NCBI GenBank assembly: GCA_016702305.1
Contig: JADJEH010000004.1
Span: 1-16,885 of the forward strand
From: a bacterium
GTDB taxonomy: Bacteria > Electryoneota > RPQS01
Length of the DNA stretch: 16,885 nt
Direction of reading: 5' to 3'
The translations under genes and the position numbers were made by a program. The notes under the pieces were generated by a model. It saw only the letters and a list, made by a program, of their open reading frames with translations, was not told where the DNA came from and ran no database searches. The stretch's first letter is position 1. Each line of letters opens with the position of its first letter. Below are positions 6,820 to 14,750 of this stretch, in pieces.

Positions 6820-9171
6820 CTACTTCAGCAACATGAGTTTCTGCACCTTGACCGTGTTTGCGGACCTGAATTGCGCGAAATAGATGCCGGAGGCCAGATT
6901 GGAGCCGTCAAAGTTAACGGAATGCGTGCCGGGGAGATAGCGACCGTCCGCCAAGGTGGCGACCTCGCGCCCCAGAATATCATAAATGATCAGGCTAACA
7001 TCCATAGCCGCCGCAAGCGTAAATTGCAGCGTCGTCGTCGGATTAAACGGATTAGGCATCGCACCGCCAAAGCTCGATGCATCCGAGAACAAAACGTCGG
7101 GTGTCGACAGCGGAATGACTCCTGCGCAGACGAGCGCGGCGTTGTTCAACGTTTCGGCGATCAACTTGGCCTGATTTGGATTAGAGTTGATGATGCCGGC
7201 GATATGCACCACAGCCTGCGATACCGTTGCGCCGTCCGTTGAAGCGGCCGCATACTGAGCGAGCTTGCCCGAAGCGACATTCAAGAGCAAAGCGAGCGTA
7301 TGAGACGACGCACGCTCAATGGGAGTGCTGCCGCCCTGATTGACACTGAGCATGGCGCTCATATCCATAAGTGAAAGCGCCGCCGCCGGAGCGCCGGAGT
7401 GAGTGACGCCGATGATTTGAATGTGGTTGACCGGACTCAAGTAGAAGCAGTCATAGATGCTGGCCAACAGAGATTCGAGTTCGCCTTCATCGTAATCAGC
7501 ATGGCCGTGGCCGGTCAGATTCGCTTTGACCTGATGCTTCCAGTAGCCTTTTGAGCGCGCGTCGTTCACGGTGATGGAGTTGTTTAGAACAAAATTCACC
7601 GTTTCGGCAGCGCGCGGCGCAAGGACAACTTGAACATGATTCTGATTTGCCTGCATGCCCAGCGGCTCAATCAGCTCAACGTAATACGTGCCGGGGTTCA
7701 ATGCCGAAAATACTCCGCCGCCAGCCGCTGTCAACGCCGCCGCCACCAGAGCGTTGCTTTCATCGAATAGATCCACCATGACTCCGGAATATCCGGGTGA
7801 CACGGTGAAGGAAATCGTGCCGGTTGAGTCACAGGTATAGCGCAGGACATCGGAGAGTCTGACGTCATCCACTGTGCCGCGGAACGGATCGGAGACGTAG
7901 GGCGGCGTGACGTCCGTGCCAACGAACAAGGGGTAGGTCGCATCACTCAAGGAACCTGCAACGGCTGCGGCACAGCAACCGTCTACGAAGGTGCGCACGG
8001 TCATGCCATCAAAAGTTCCGGCGAGGTGATACCAAGTTCCGGGAACGATCTGATCAGGCGCAATTGCTTGATAGCGTTGCCCGCCGCTCTGGACTTCAAA
8101 ACTGGGACGACCGCCGACGAGGCTGAGCGCGTAGCCGTGGTAGTCTTTAGCGCTTGTGATGATGAGCATCTGATTAGGACGAAGCGAATCTGCATTGATC
8201 CAGCACTCCAGCGTGAAGATGTCAGGCTCAAGAAGGGCGGGAGAGCCCAAATCAATGGCGTCGCCTTCGGCCGATCCGGCCCAGCTTGCGGGGGCGTACT
8301 CGTATGTGCCAACGAGCGTGCCATGGTTTTGATTGGAAGAATGATCCAGGACAGACTCGCCAGTACATTCGTCGAAGTTCCACAGCCCGATGAGTCCGGT
8401 TTCGGTGCCGCTGATAGTCTGATTACGAGCCGCAGAAATCTCGGCAGCGGTTCTCGCGTAATTCCAGAGGCGAATTTCATCTTGATCTCCGGCAAGGAAC
8501 CGGAGCGGTGAATGATAAGGAACGTGACCGAAGTATATCGGTTCGTTTGTATCAGGACTGCCGAGGGATTTCGTGCGGCGATTGACTTCAACTCCGTTGA
8601 TGTACAGAATGTACTGCGTTCCGTTGCGCACGCCGGCGATATGGTACCATTGATTCAGCTCAAACGGGGACGGCCCGTTCACGCAAACTTCGTCGTTGTT
8701 GAAGGCGGCACAGAATCCGGGAATGAGATCGGTGCGAACTTGCAACGCCCAATAGGCGATTGCCGAGGAACGGCCCTTTAGAACGATCGGATTATCGTAT
8801 GTTGTGTTTTGCACATCCAAGTAAACCCAACTTTCGACCGTGTAATCTCCCGTGCCGACATTCAGTGAGCTGCTATGCGGAACCTGCACGAAGGACGAAG
8901 CGCCGTCGTAGGATATTGCGCAAGTGGTCGGTGCCCCGTTGAACTTCAGTCCGCTGCCAAAGCGTCCTGGCACCCATTGCGGCGTGCCGCGCAGAAGTCC
9001 GTCAAGGCCATTCAGAGAGGCATCCGCGGCGACCACGCCGCTCCCTTCGTTAAGATTGAGGAGGAGGATTGTGTTCGCGTCCTGTGCAAATTCATTCACA
9101 GGTTGTGCGAAAAGCTTGTCCGTCGTAATTGCCAAGCAGCAAATGATTAACGCTCGAATGAAGATTCTCAT
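6820..9171 (-). CDS. Secreted protein with two LamG domains and a type IX-like C-terminal sorting tail
   Basis: A 783-residue exported protein. The ATG at 9171 follows AGGGAG at good spacing and opens a signal peptide (MRIFIRALIICCLAITTDKL, cut near FAQ). Residues about 30-250 and 260-440 are two LamG/concanavalin-like jelly rolls (FVQVPHSSSLNVGTGDYTVE, WYHIAGVRNGTQYILYINGV, FGHV, DEIRLWNYARTAAEI; then LECWINADSL, WYHLAGTFDGMTVRTFVDG, GTVDDVRLSD). Such folds usually bind glycans or proteins. A small beta domain follows (about 448-530), then a part with KGYWKHQ near residue 541 that I recognise only as a motif found in various exported bacterial proteins. Residues about 705-783 are a Por-type sorting tail (PNPFNPTTTLQF, IIYDILGREVATLADG, ASGIYFAQF, KLMLLK), which in Bacteroidetes routes cargo through the type IX system to the surface. 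No catalytic domain is seen. The frame is intact. Confidence 0.88.
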   Translation of the reverse strand: MRIFIRALIICCLAITTDKLFAQPVNEFAQDANTILLLNLNEGSGVVAADASLNGLDGLLRGTPQWVPGRFGSGLKFNGAPTTCAISYDGASSFVQVPHSSSLNVGTGDYTVESWVYLDVQNTTYDNPIVLKGRSSAIAYWALQVRTDLIPGFCAAFNNDEVCVNGPSPFELNQWYHIAGVRNGTQYILYINGVEVNRRTKSLGSPDTNEPIYFGHVPYHSPLRFLAGDQDEIRLWNYARTAAEISAARNQTISGTETGLIGLWNFDECTGESVLDHSSNQNHGTLVGTYEYAPASWAGSAEGDAIDLGSPALLEPDIFTLECWINADSLRPNQMLIITSAKDYHGYALSLVGGRPSFEVQSGGQRYQAIAPDQIVPGTWYHLAGTFDGMTVRTFVDGCCAAAVAGSLSDATYPLFVGTDVTPPYVSDPFRGTVDDVRLSDVLRYTCDSTGTISFTVSPGYSGVMVDLFDESNALVAAALTAAGGGVFSALNPGTYYVELIEPLGMQANQNHVQVVLAPRAAETVNFVLNNSITVNDARSKGYWKHQVKANLTGHGHADYDEGELESLLASIYDCFYLSPVNHIQIIGVTHSGAPAAALSLMDMSAMLSVNQGGSTPIERASSHTLALLLNVASGKLAQYAAASTDGATVSQAVVHIAGIINSNPNQAKLIAETLNNAALVCAGVIPLSTPDVLFSDASSFGGAMPNPFNPTTTLQFTLAAAMDVSLIIYDILGREVATLADGRYLPGTHSVNFDGSNLASGIYFAQFRSANTVKVQKLMLLK

Positions 9172-9211
9172 GTTCGGTCTCCCTGTTATTTTGTTCCTGC
9201 AACGCGACAGA

Positions 9212-9242
9212 CAAATTCATGCCGCTGTTTCAATATGACAAA
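9212..9242 (-). promoter_or_regulatory. Bacteroidetes-type promoter candidate for the LamG protein
   Basis: The minus strand reads TTTG, 19 bases, TGAATTTG, one base off the Bacteroidetes consensus TTTG-N19-TAnnTTTG. The element lies 40 bases before the ATG at 9171 and just after the terminator at 9259-9287. Confidence 0.42.
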
Positions 9243-9258
9243 ATTCCGAAGAAAACAA

Positions 9259-9287
9259 AACAGCTTGCGCCAATGGCACAAGCTGTT
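9259..9287 (-). terminator. Rho-independent terminator of the cyclophilin gene
   Basis: On the minus strand, AACAGCTTGTGCC pairs with GGCGCAAGCTGTT (one G-U pair, 3-base loop) and is followed by TTGTTTTCTT. Stem plus T tract is the clearest intrinsic terminator in the window. It stands between the cyclophilin stop at 9361 and the LamG promoter. Confidence 0.82.
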
Positions 9288-9312
9288 CAACTTCAAGGCA
9301 ATGCGTTGACCA

Positions 9313-9337
9313 CGTGTTGGCGACGGCCGCCAACACG
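9313..9337 (-). other. Second hairpin downstream of the cyclophilin gene
   Basis: A 10-bp perfect stem (CGTGTTGGCG, loop ACGGC, CGCCAACACG) lies 23 bases past the stop of the cyclophilin gene, before the T-tailed terminator. No T tract follows. It may protect the 3' end of the message or act as a first, weaker stop. Confidence 0.45.
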
Positions 9338-9360
9338 CCATCGGCGCTGTGCAAAAATGT

Positions 9361-10050
9361 TTACACCCCGGCGTCCTTGCGGGCGACGATCTTGACGGAT
9401 TTCATCTTGATCTTTTGCAGCGGCGTTGAGCCTTGCACGGCGGTGTTGGCGATCGCGTCCACGATTTCCATGCCCTTGATGGTCTTGCCAAAAACGGTGT
9501 ACTGATTGTCCAGGTGAGGCGTGGCGACGTGGCAGATGAAGAACTGCGAGCCCGCACTGTTCGGGTCTGGCGTGCGCGCCATCGAGAGCGTGCCCGGCTC
9601 GTGCTTGCGATCATTGAACTCGGCATTCACATTCCAACCGGGTCCGCCGCCGCCGGTGCCGGTGGGATCGCCGCCCTGAATCATGAAACCTTTGATGACG
9701 CGATGGAAAATCACGCCATTGTAGTAGTCGTGGTCGGCCAGCCATTTGAAATTGCGCACGTGATTGGGCGCCTTATCGGGATAAAACTCGCAGACGATGG
9801 TACCCTTGATTGGGCCGCCTTCCTGCTCAATTTCGATCACGGCGACGCTATCGCCATCCACCGGATAATCGGCGGGCCACTTCTCCAATTTGGGTGTATC
9901 GGACACGGGTTTCGTTTGCTCCTGAGTGTTCTTGACTTCGGTCTTCTTCGGCTCTTCCTTCTTGGCAGCCTGATCAGCGGGCTTGTCCGCCTTGCTGCAA
10001 CCGGCGAAAGCAACACCGGCCGCCAGCAGTAACGCGAAAACTGTCTTCAT
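9361..10050 (-). CDS. Cyclophilin-type peptidyl-prolyl cis-trans isomerase, lipoprotein
   Basis: A 229-residue enzyme that speeds cis-trans isomerisation of proline bonds, probably helping fold exported proteins. The start (ATG 10050) follows AGAGGA. Residues 1-18 are a lipoprotein signal (LLLAAGVAFAGC; Cys18 would be lipidated), then a charged Lys/Glu/Pro linker to about residue 50. The cyclophilin domain covers about 65-225 and keeps the active-site arginine and glutamine in FHRVIKGFMIQGGDPTGTGG (R117, Q125) and the SAGSQFFI segment (Q169, F171). LDNQYTVFGKTIKGM follows, as in bacterial cyclophilins where the human tryptophan is absent. The frame is intact, in contrast to the genes upstream. 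Its neighbours on both sides are exported proteins, which fits a folding helper at the cell envelope. A good terminator ends the transcript. Confidence 0.93.
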   Translation of the reverse strand: MKTVFALLLAAGVAFAGCSKADKPADQAAKKEEPKKTEVKNTQEQTKPVSDTPKLEKWPADYPVDGDSVAVIEIEQEGGPIKGTIVCEFYPDKAPNHVRNFKWLADHDYYNGVIFHRVIKGFMIQGGDPTGTGGGGPGWNVNAEFNDRKHEPGTLSMARTPDPNSAGSQFFICHVATPHLDNQYTVFGKTIKGMEIVDAIANTAVQGSTPLQKIKMKSVKIVARKDAGV

Positions 10051-10066
10051 GCGGGTCCTCTATTTG

Positions 10067-10094
10067 AATGATGAATGATGAATGCAGAATGATG
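10067..10094. repeat. 7-bp tandem repeat array A (AATGATG type)
   Basis: Four 7-base units in a row: AATGATG, AATGATG, AATGCAG, AATGATG, then AAAC. The array lies between the cyclophilin ATG and the stop of the cyanophycinase-like gene. It shares its period and a GAA-rich plus-strand sense with the arrays at 12408, 12980 and 13998. Confidence 0.8.
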
Positions 10095-10132
10095 AAACGG
10101 GCGGCGCCGTATTGTACGACGTTTGCCGGTGG

Positions 10133-11477
10133 TTAGCGCAACAGCATAATCTTGCTTACGAGCGTATTCGATCCGCTCTGCAATTCGACCATGTAGATGC
10201 CGCTCGCGCAGTCGGCGCAGTTCCACGCGAGCTGGTGCTGGCCTGCGCTCATGGGGCCGCTGAGCAGCTGCGCGATGGAGCGGCCCAGAATGTCACACGT
10301 TGATCGTGACCTGCGCTGCGCGCGCCAGTTCGAAGTGTATCGTTGTCGAGGCATTGAACGGATTCGGATAGGCCTGCAGCAGGCGGACGTCACGGGGAGC
10401 CGGGACGACTTCGGCGGCAGAAAACACCGAGTCGCAATTGACAGGCACGCCGTCGTCTTGATGCAGAGTACCATTCGAAACATACCAGTTCTCCCATTCG
10501 CCGCCGACGCTGGTCTCCCAATCGGCGACGCTAAAGGTGTACATGCCCGTGTTGGTGCCGTAGACTTTGCAGACGCGCACGGCCTGTCCGGCGAGATTCC
10601 AATCCAACGGCATCGTCGGTGCGCAGAGCTCGGGCCTGAAGTCCTCCAGTTCGCAATTGGTCTGCAGGAAGAAAGCGGCTTCCTCGTAGTTGGGGTAGTC
10701 TCCGTACACGGTGGCGATCCCGTTCGTGTCAATACAGACCGCCGTGTATTCGTTGCAGGCGATGCCGCGCGGCACCCGCGCGTTGTCGGTCAGGATTCTG
10801 GCCATGAACACGACGTGACGGCCTTCGCGCGCCCGGGCATCATAGTGAGTGTCGGTCACCACATCGTCCATATAGCGGACGTCAATGAACTTCGTGGAAT
10901 CCACGGTCACCAAGGGATCGTAGGGATTATTCAAGGCGACCGGGGACGTTACGCTGCCGTTCTGCCCGGTGTAGTAGAACCCGCCGAGTATGGCCATGCC
11001 GGCGCTGGTGCCGCCGACGACGACATTGCGATTGGTGATACCGAGATTAATTAGGCTGTCTATGGGAGTGTGGCGCCAGTATGACACATAATCCCACTGG
11101 TCGCCGCCGGCGAACCAAATTGCCTCGGCCATGCGGATCTTGGTGTGGATGTAGCTTTCGCCCGCCGACAGAGCATTATGACAGACGATGGTTTCAACCG
11201 AATTCACCGGCACACCCAATTCAGAATACAGGTAGTCGTTGTAGCCGTCCGCTCCATCCGTCCGCAAAACGAGCACGTCCCCGCCATTGGCCCGCCGGAG
11301 AAACCACCTCATCGCTTCGTCATGTTCCGTCGCTCCGCCCATCATGCACACACCGCCTTCGGCCTGGACCGGGATGTCCAGCGGGCTACCTGTGAAGTAG
11401 GACGTGTAGTTTTGGGCGCGGACGAAATTGAACGCGGAACACGCAAGAACAACGGCAATCACATACAGAAGATTCAT
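10133..11477 (-). CDS. Secreted cyanophycinase-like S51 family protein with sorting tail, frameshifted near 10296
   Basis: About 448 residues once joined. The start is ATG 11477 (signal peptide MNLLYVIAVVLACSAFNFVR, cut near AQN); no good ribosome site is seen. Residues about 36-270 are a peptidase S51/cyanophycinase domain: GGVCMMGG near the start, IWFAGGDQ (about 120-127), the serine elbow VVGGTSAGMAILGG with Ser158, then DTHYDARAREGRHVVFMAR with His211 and GIACNEYTAV. In this family the serine and histidine cut beta-aspartyl-arginine (cyanophycin) or act on related peptides. From about residue 368 a Por-type sorting tail begins (LLQAYPNPFNASTTIHFEL, VTINV). A stop appears at once, but the next frame carries on as CDILGRSIAQLLSG...ASGIYMVEL...KIMLLR to 10133, so the frame is broken by a small indel in AACGTGTGACATT. 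An extracellular role in peptide or cyanophycin use is inferred. Confidence 0.82.
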
Positions 11478-11643
11478 GGCGCATAATTAGTCTAGATAAC
11501 GAACGGGGTACCGAAAGCGGGTGCCGCCGCGAGCACGCGCACCGGCTATTTTCAAACACGAGCCTGTGATGCGCGGGTGCCGCGGAAGCGCGTCCAACGA
11601 GTCGGTCCACAGATTTGACGCGGCCGTTGTGGTCATCGCCTGA

Positions 11644-12400
11644 TCACAAAGTGAGAATGGGGCCGAGCGTTTTTTGCGCGGTCAGGTGAACGGCGATCTC
11701 GGGGTTGTCAAGCGCGGTACGGGCGCTGGCGCGCGCGGATCGGGATGATTGTTCTCTTCGGACAGATGCGCGAGCACCGTGTGCTTGAGCTTCTTGCACG
11801 AGCGGAGCACGTCGGCGGTCTGGCGATTTGAGAGATGGCCCGTGTGGGAGGGCGATACGCTGCTTGAGCAGTTCGGGGTAGGGACCGGTGCGCAGCAGCT
11901 CCTCGTCGTGGTTGCTCTCGATAACGGCAATCGTCGATTCGGCAAATGCGTCGTGTAAGTCAGGGGAGACCTCGCCCAGATCGGTGGCGACGGTCAGCAC
12001 TTCGTGGCCGCAGTGAATTTGATAGGCCGCAGGTTCGGCGGCATCGTGCGAGACGTGCAGTGCGCGCACCGTGAACGGGCCGACATCCACGAGTGTGCCG
12101 TTGATCGGAAAGGCCTTCTGACGACGCATGAAACCCGGTGACAGGGCCGTGAGCGTGCCGGTCGTGGCATAGACCGGGGCCTGCGTCTTCTTCAACAGGC
12201 TGTTCAAACCTTTCGTGTGATCGGAGTGTTCGTGCGTAATGAAAATCGCGCTGAGATCCTGCAGGCTGCTCGCCGAGTTCCTGCAACGCGAAAAGCAGCG
12301 CACGCACGCCGAGGCCCGCATCCACGAGCAGGCGCGTGTCACCCGAGCGGATGAACAGTGAATTGGCCAGTGAACCGGAAGCGAGTGTGGCGACGAACAC
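11644..12400 (-). CDS. YycJ-like metallo-beta-lactamase-fold hydrolase, broken by at least three frameshifts
   Basis: About 250 residues once joined. The likely start is GTG at 12400 (MFVATLASGSLANSLFIRSG...LLVDAGLGVRALLFALQELG). The next frame gives LSAIFITHEHSDHTKGLNSL with the HxHxDH zinc motif, then ALHVSHDAAEP, TVATDLGEVS and ESNHDEELLRTGPYP. A third frame gives GHLSNRQTADVL and LAHLSEENN, with the last zinc-binding histidines; the end returns to the second frame (ALDNPEIAVHLTAQKTLGPI). These are the marks of the YycJ/WalJ group, soluble enzymes of unclear substrate, described as nucleases or cyclic-phosphodiesterase-like and linked in Firmicutes to the WalKR system, which is absent here. 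The frame changes lie near 12270, 11860 and 11715. Each piece is well conserved, so assembly indels are more likely than decay. Confidence 0.8.
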
Positions 12401-12407
12401 GGGAAAA

Positions 12408-12435
12408 GTATGAGGTATGAGGTATGAAGTATGAA
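12408..12435. repeat. 7-bp tandem repeat array B (GTATGAR type)
   Basis: Four units: GTATGAG, GTATGAG, GTATGAA, GTATGAA. It fills the gap between the stop of the zinc-ribbon RDD gene (12447) and the GTG of the hydrolase (12400). Its last unit runs into an 8-bp inverted repeat, ATGAATCA-GCGG-TGATTCAT (12431-12450), which overlaps the RDD stop codon. Confidence 0.82.
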
Positions 12436-12446
12436 TCAGCGGTGAT

Positions 12447-12960
12447 TCATTTCTGGACGACTAAGGTGTCGGCGAGAATGTCGTGCAGGCCTTGCTTCTT
12501 CTCGGTGAACGCGACCATGATATAGCCGATGCCGAGAATAATCGCGCTGATGTACTTGGCGAAGTGGCGGCCCGTCGCCCTCGCGAAAGAAATACGGCGA
12601 TAGTTCAGATCGGTGACGACGATGTTCATCACGATCTTGCCGATGGTGGCCTGCCGGAAGGAACTTTCAAACAGCGCGCAATAGAGCCACTGAATAACCA
12701 ACTCGAGACCAAATGTCATCGAGAATAGATCAAACTCCGCATGCCAAGTGAACGGTGCCGCGGCAATCTGGATAATGATGGTATCAATAATCGCGGCCAG
12801 CACGAGCCGCCAGAAGCCGGCATATTGCACCGGAAAGACGTTGAGCGAGTCCGGCGCATGCGCGGTCTGCTCAGTCTTGGGCAACACGATTTCCCGGCCC
12901 GCAGTTTTCGCAGTACTGCGCCGTTTCGTGTGTTTGCTTGCCGCAATGTGGACAGAACAT
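12447..12960 (-). CDS. Zinc-ribbon RDD-family membrane protein (copy 2), one frameshift
   Basis: About 170 residues once joined. The ATG at 12960 opens a double zinc knuckle, MFCPHCGKQTHETAQYCENC. The frame then shifts at a GGG run (about 12898-12902): removing one G gives CGREIVLPKTEQTAHAPDSL and leads into the RDD domain. That domain has YAGFWRLVLAAIID with the family arginine and aspartate, helices around AAIIDTIIIQIAAAPF and FGLELVIQWLYCALFE, then TIGKIVMNIVVTDLNYRRIS and KYISAIILGIGYIMVAFTEK, ending GLHDILADTLVVQK. RDD proteins are small membrane proteins with three or so helices, mostly of unknown role; some move ions. It is a near copy of the protein at 14132-14741, so the two probably arose by duplication. 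The longest open frame alone covers only 12447-12887 and misses the zinc ribbon. Confidence 0.82.
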
Positions 12961-12979
12961 GGGCGGAAAATTTAGAGGA

Positions 12980-13021
12980 ATGAAGACAGAAGCTAAAAAG
13001 TCAGAAGTCAGAAGTCGGACC
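12980..13021. repeat. 7-bp tandem repeat array C (AGTCAGA type)
   Basis: The core is AGTCAGA, AGTCAGA, AGTCGGA (12999-13019). With the same 7-base step, degenerate units reach back to 12980 (ATGAAGA, CAGAAGC, TAAAAAG). It lies between the start of the zinc-ribbon RDD gene (12960) and the stop at 13042. Confidence 0.75.
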
Positions 13022-13041
13022 GTGGAAGGATGGCCCGGACT

Positions 13042-13358
13042 TCAGCGTTTGTAGGGGTTGCCGACGTAGGCATTAATGATGCACAGAGATGCAGAATCAG
13101 GCCGGGCACGATGAGCAGCCAATAGCCCTACGGCAGTGGCGCCCATCCAGAGCAGACCGCGCAGGATCTTGCCGCGATAGATCTGACCGAGGCCGGGAAT
13201 GAAGAAGCTCAAAACCGCGGCGATGCCCGGATGCCAGTGTTTCTCGGGCGGTTGTTGCACGACCACAACGGGCCGTTCCTTCGTACCGCTGTCCGTGCCG
13301 CACTTCGGACGAAGCGCGCGTCAGACGCGAGTTTTTCGCCACAGACGGTGCAATGCAT
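13042..13358 (-). CDS. Small zinc-ribbon protein with two membrane helices (TM2-like), frameshifted
   Basis: About 105 residues once joined. The ATG at 13358 lies nine bases past the pyrE stop and follows GAGGA, which overlaps that stop codon, so the two genes are very likely cotranscribed and translated in tandem. The N-terminus is MHCTVCGEKLASDARF, then one T is missing; the next frame gives PKCGTDSGTKERP, completing a four-cysteine ribbon. The membrane part reads HWHPGIAAVLSFFIPGLGQI-YRGKILRGLLWMG, with the PGLGQIYRG turn common in small TM2-like proteins. A second helix, YWLLIVPGLILHL, appears only if one G is removed from a GGG run near 13125-13128; the frame returns for CIINAYVGNPYKR. 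Function is unknown. Such ribbon-plus-helix proteins are widespread and often sit beside unrelated housekeeping genes. Confidence 0.75.
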
Positions 13359-13367
13359 GGGGATTCC

Positions 13368-13937
13368 TCAGACAGCGACGCGGCTGCCGCGCTTCGAGAG
13401 CGGGACGCCTTGCAGGCAGAACGGGCAATCGGCGGGCGCAAATGACTGGAGCGCCAGTTTCACCACGGCATAAGGAGTCGGCGAAAGGTGCGTGTCACCG
13501 CGCTGAATCAAGGCGCCGATACCGATCACGTTGCCGCCATCGCGTTCAATGGCTTCCTTGACCTCGCCGACCGACAGGCCGGTGGTGATGACATCTTCGC
13601 AAATCAGCACGCGTTGGCCGGGCTGAATTTCAAAACCGCGCCGCCATTCCATGCGGCCGTCCACACGTTCAGGGAAGGCGATTTGTACTCCCATATCTTT
13701 ACCGACTTCGTGCGCCACCAGCACGCCGCCGGTCAAGGGACCGACGACCAGATCGGGGCTGGCAATCCGGAAGTGATTGGCCAGAGCGTGCGCGAACTGT
13801 TCCGTCAGTTCAGGCCGTTCGAGCAGGCGAAACTTCTCCACATACACATCACTGTGTCGGCCACTCGACAACAGAAAATGCCCTTCGAGAAACGCGCCGC
13901 ATTCGCGAAGGAGATCCAGGGCGATTTCTTGATTCAT
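13368..13937 (-). CDS. pyrE: Orotate phosphoribosyltransferase
   Basis: A 189-190-residue enzyme, full length for the family, that joins orotate to PRPP to give OMP in UMP synthesis. The ATG at 13937 (MNQEIALDLLRECGAFLEGH) is preferred to a GTG four codons earlier because it matches the family's usual start; neither has a clear ribosome site. Marks seen are FLLSSGRHSDVYVEKFRLL, VVGPLTGGVLVAHEVGKDMG, the flexible-loop area FPERVDGRMEWRRGF, and the PRPP-binding motif RVLICEDVITTGLSVGEV. The end CPFCLQGVPLSKRGSRV is typical of the longer bacterial type. The frame is intact, unlike nearly all its neighbours. The next gene starts nine bases past its stop. Together with pyrF it forms part of a pyrimidine cluster. 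Confidence 0.95.
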   Translation of the reverse strand: MNQEIALDLLRECGAFLEGHFLLSSGRHSDVYVEKFRLLERPELTEQFAHALANHFRIASPDLVVGPLTGGVLVAHEVGKDMGVQIAFPERVDGRMEWRRGFEIQPGQRVLICEDVITTGLSVGEVKEAIERDGGNVIGIGALIQRGDTHLSPTPYAVVKLALQSFAPADCPFCLQGVPLSKRGSRVAV

Positions 13938-13997
13938 GATTAGGGCCACGCGGGACGTGGGTTGGGGGTTAATTTAGATATCAGGCGAAAGGGATCG

Positions 13998-14032
13998 GGT
14001 ATGAGATATGAAATTTGAAATTAGAGATTGCA
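13998..14032. repeat. 7-bp tandem repeat array D (RATATGA type, degenerate)
   Basis: Five units with a 7-base step: GGTATGA, GATATGA, AATTTGA, AATTAGA, GATTGCA. The array lies in the 194-base gap between the zinc-ribbon RDD gene stop (14132) and the pyrE start. The rest of this gap shows no gene or clear terminator. Confidence 0.65.
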
Positions 14033-14131
14033 AAAGCGGATGCCGGCCGGCGCACCGAGGGGTATTCTAACCGAAGTCCCAGTGAAGCGAGGAGCTCCAA
14101 GGTGACATCGGTGCCGGGTTGCGCGGCGGGC

Positions 14132-14741
14132 TTAGTATTCCTGCTGCCGGGAATAGATCACGTAGGTGTCCGCCAGAATGTCGTGAAGCGCCTGCTTCTT
14201 GGCGGTGAAGCCGGCCATAATGTAACCGATCATGAGAATCATGCTCGAGAGAAATTTAGCGAAGTAGCGGCCCGATGCGCGGGCGAAGCTGATGGTTTGG
14301 CCGCGAGAATCCACGACTTGCAGGCCAACGGCGATTTTACCGAGCGAGCCGCGCGAGGGCGAGCTTTCCATGAACGCAAAATAGAGCCACTGGCCGATGG
14401 AGATGATCGCCGCAAACACCACCCAGCCGCCGATGACAGCGATAATCGCCGCCGGGTCTGGGTCGTCGAGCCAGTGATGGCCGAGATGCTGCCGATGCTG
14501 AAAACGATGCCGATCATCACGAAGACGAAGCTCGACGGAGATCACGAGTTGGTCAATGATGTGGGCCACTAAGCGAATCCAAAAACCGGCGTAGCGGGCC
14601 GCGGGACCGCAAGGGCAGCGGGGGCGGCGGCACAGCTTCGGCCGCAGCGGGAACGAGCGGCAAAACCGGCGCGGGATGACCGCAACGCGAACAGAACTTC
14701 ACTTCGTCGTTCAGGGTCGAACCGCATTTTGTGCAGAACAT
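14132..14741 (-). CDS. Zinc-ribbon RDD-family membrane protein (copy 1), three frameshifts
   Basis: About 200 residues once joined. The ATG at 14741 follows AGGAG six bases upstream and lies nine bases past the pyrF stop, so it is probably cotranscribed with pyrF. The first frame gives the ribbon MFCTKCGSTLNDEVKFCSRC and a proline-rich linker (EAVPPPPLPL). A shift in a GC run near 14600 leads to YAGFWIRLVAHIIDQLVISV, with the RDD arginine and aspartate. A second shift near 14530 gives helix FVFVMIGIVFSIGSISAITG, and a third near 14470 gives LDDPDPAAIIAVIGGWVVF, then GQWLYFAFMESSPSRGSLGK and YFAKFLSSMILMIGYIMAGF, ending ALHDILADTYVIYSRQQEY. The domain closely matches copy 2 at 12447-12960 but has one more helix and a longer linker. 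Its role is unknown. Confidence 0.8.
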
Positions 14742-14750
14742 GACTTACTC

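Noticed and set aside
9433..11054. Plus-strand frames of 199 and 285 codons
   Set aside because: Antisense to the cyclophilin and to the S51 protein, both of which carry conserved active-site motifs.
11478..11643. Small minus-strand frame (74 codons) upstream of the S51 gene
   Set aside because: Arg/Ser/Cys-rich product with no domain that overlaps the S51 start; the 166-base gap shows no clear promoter, terminator or gene.
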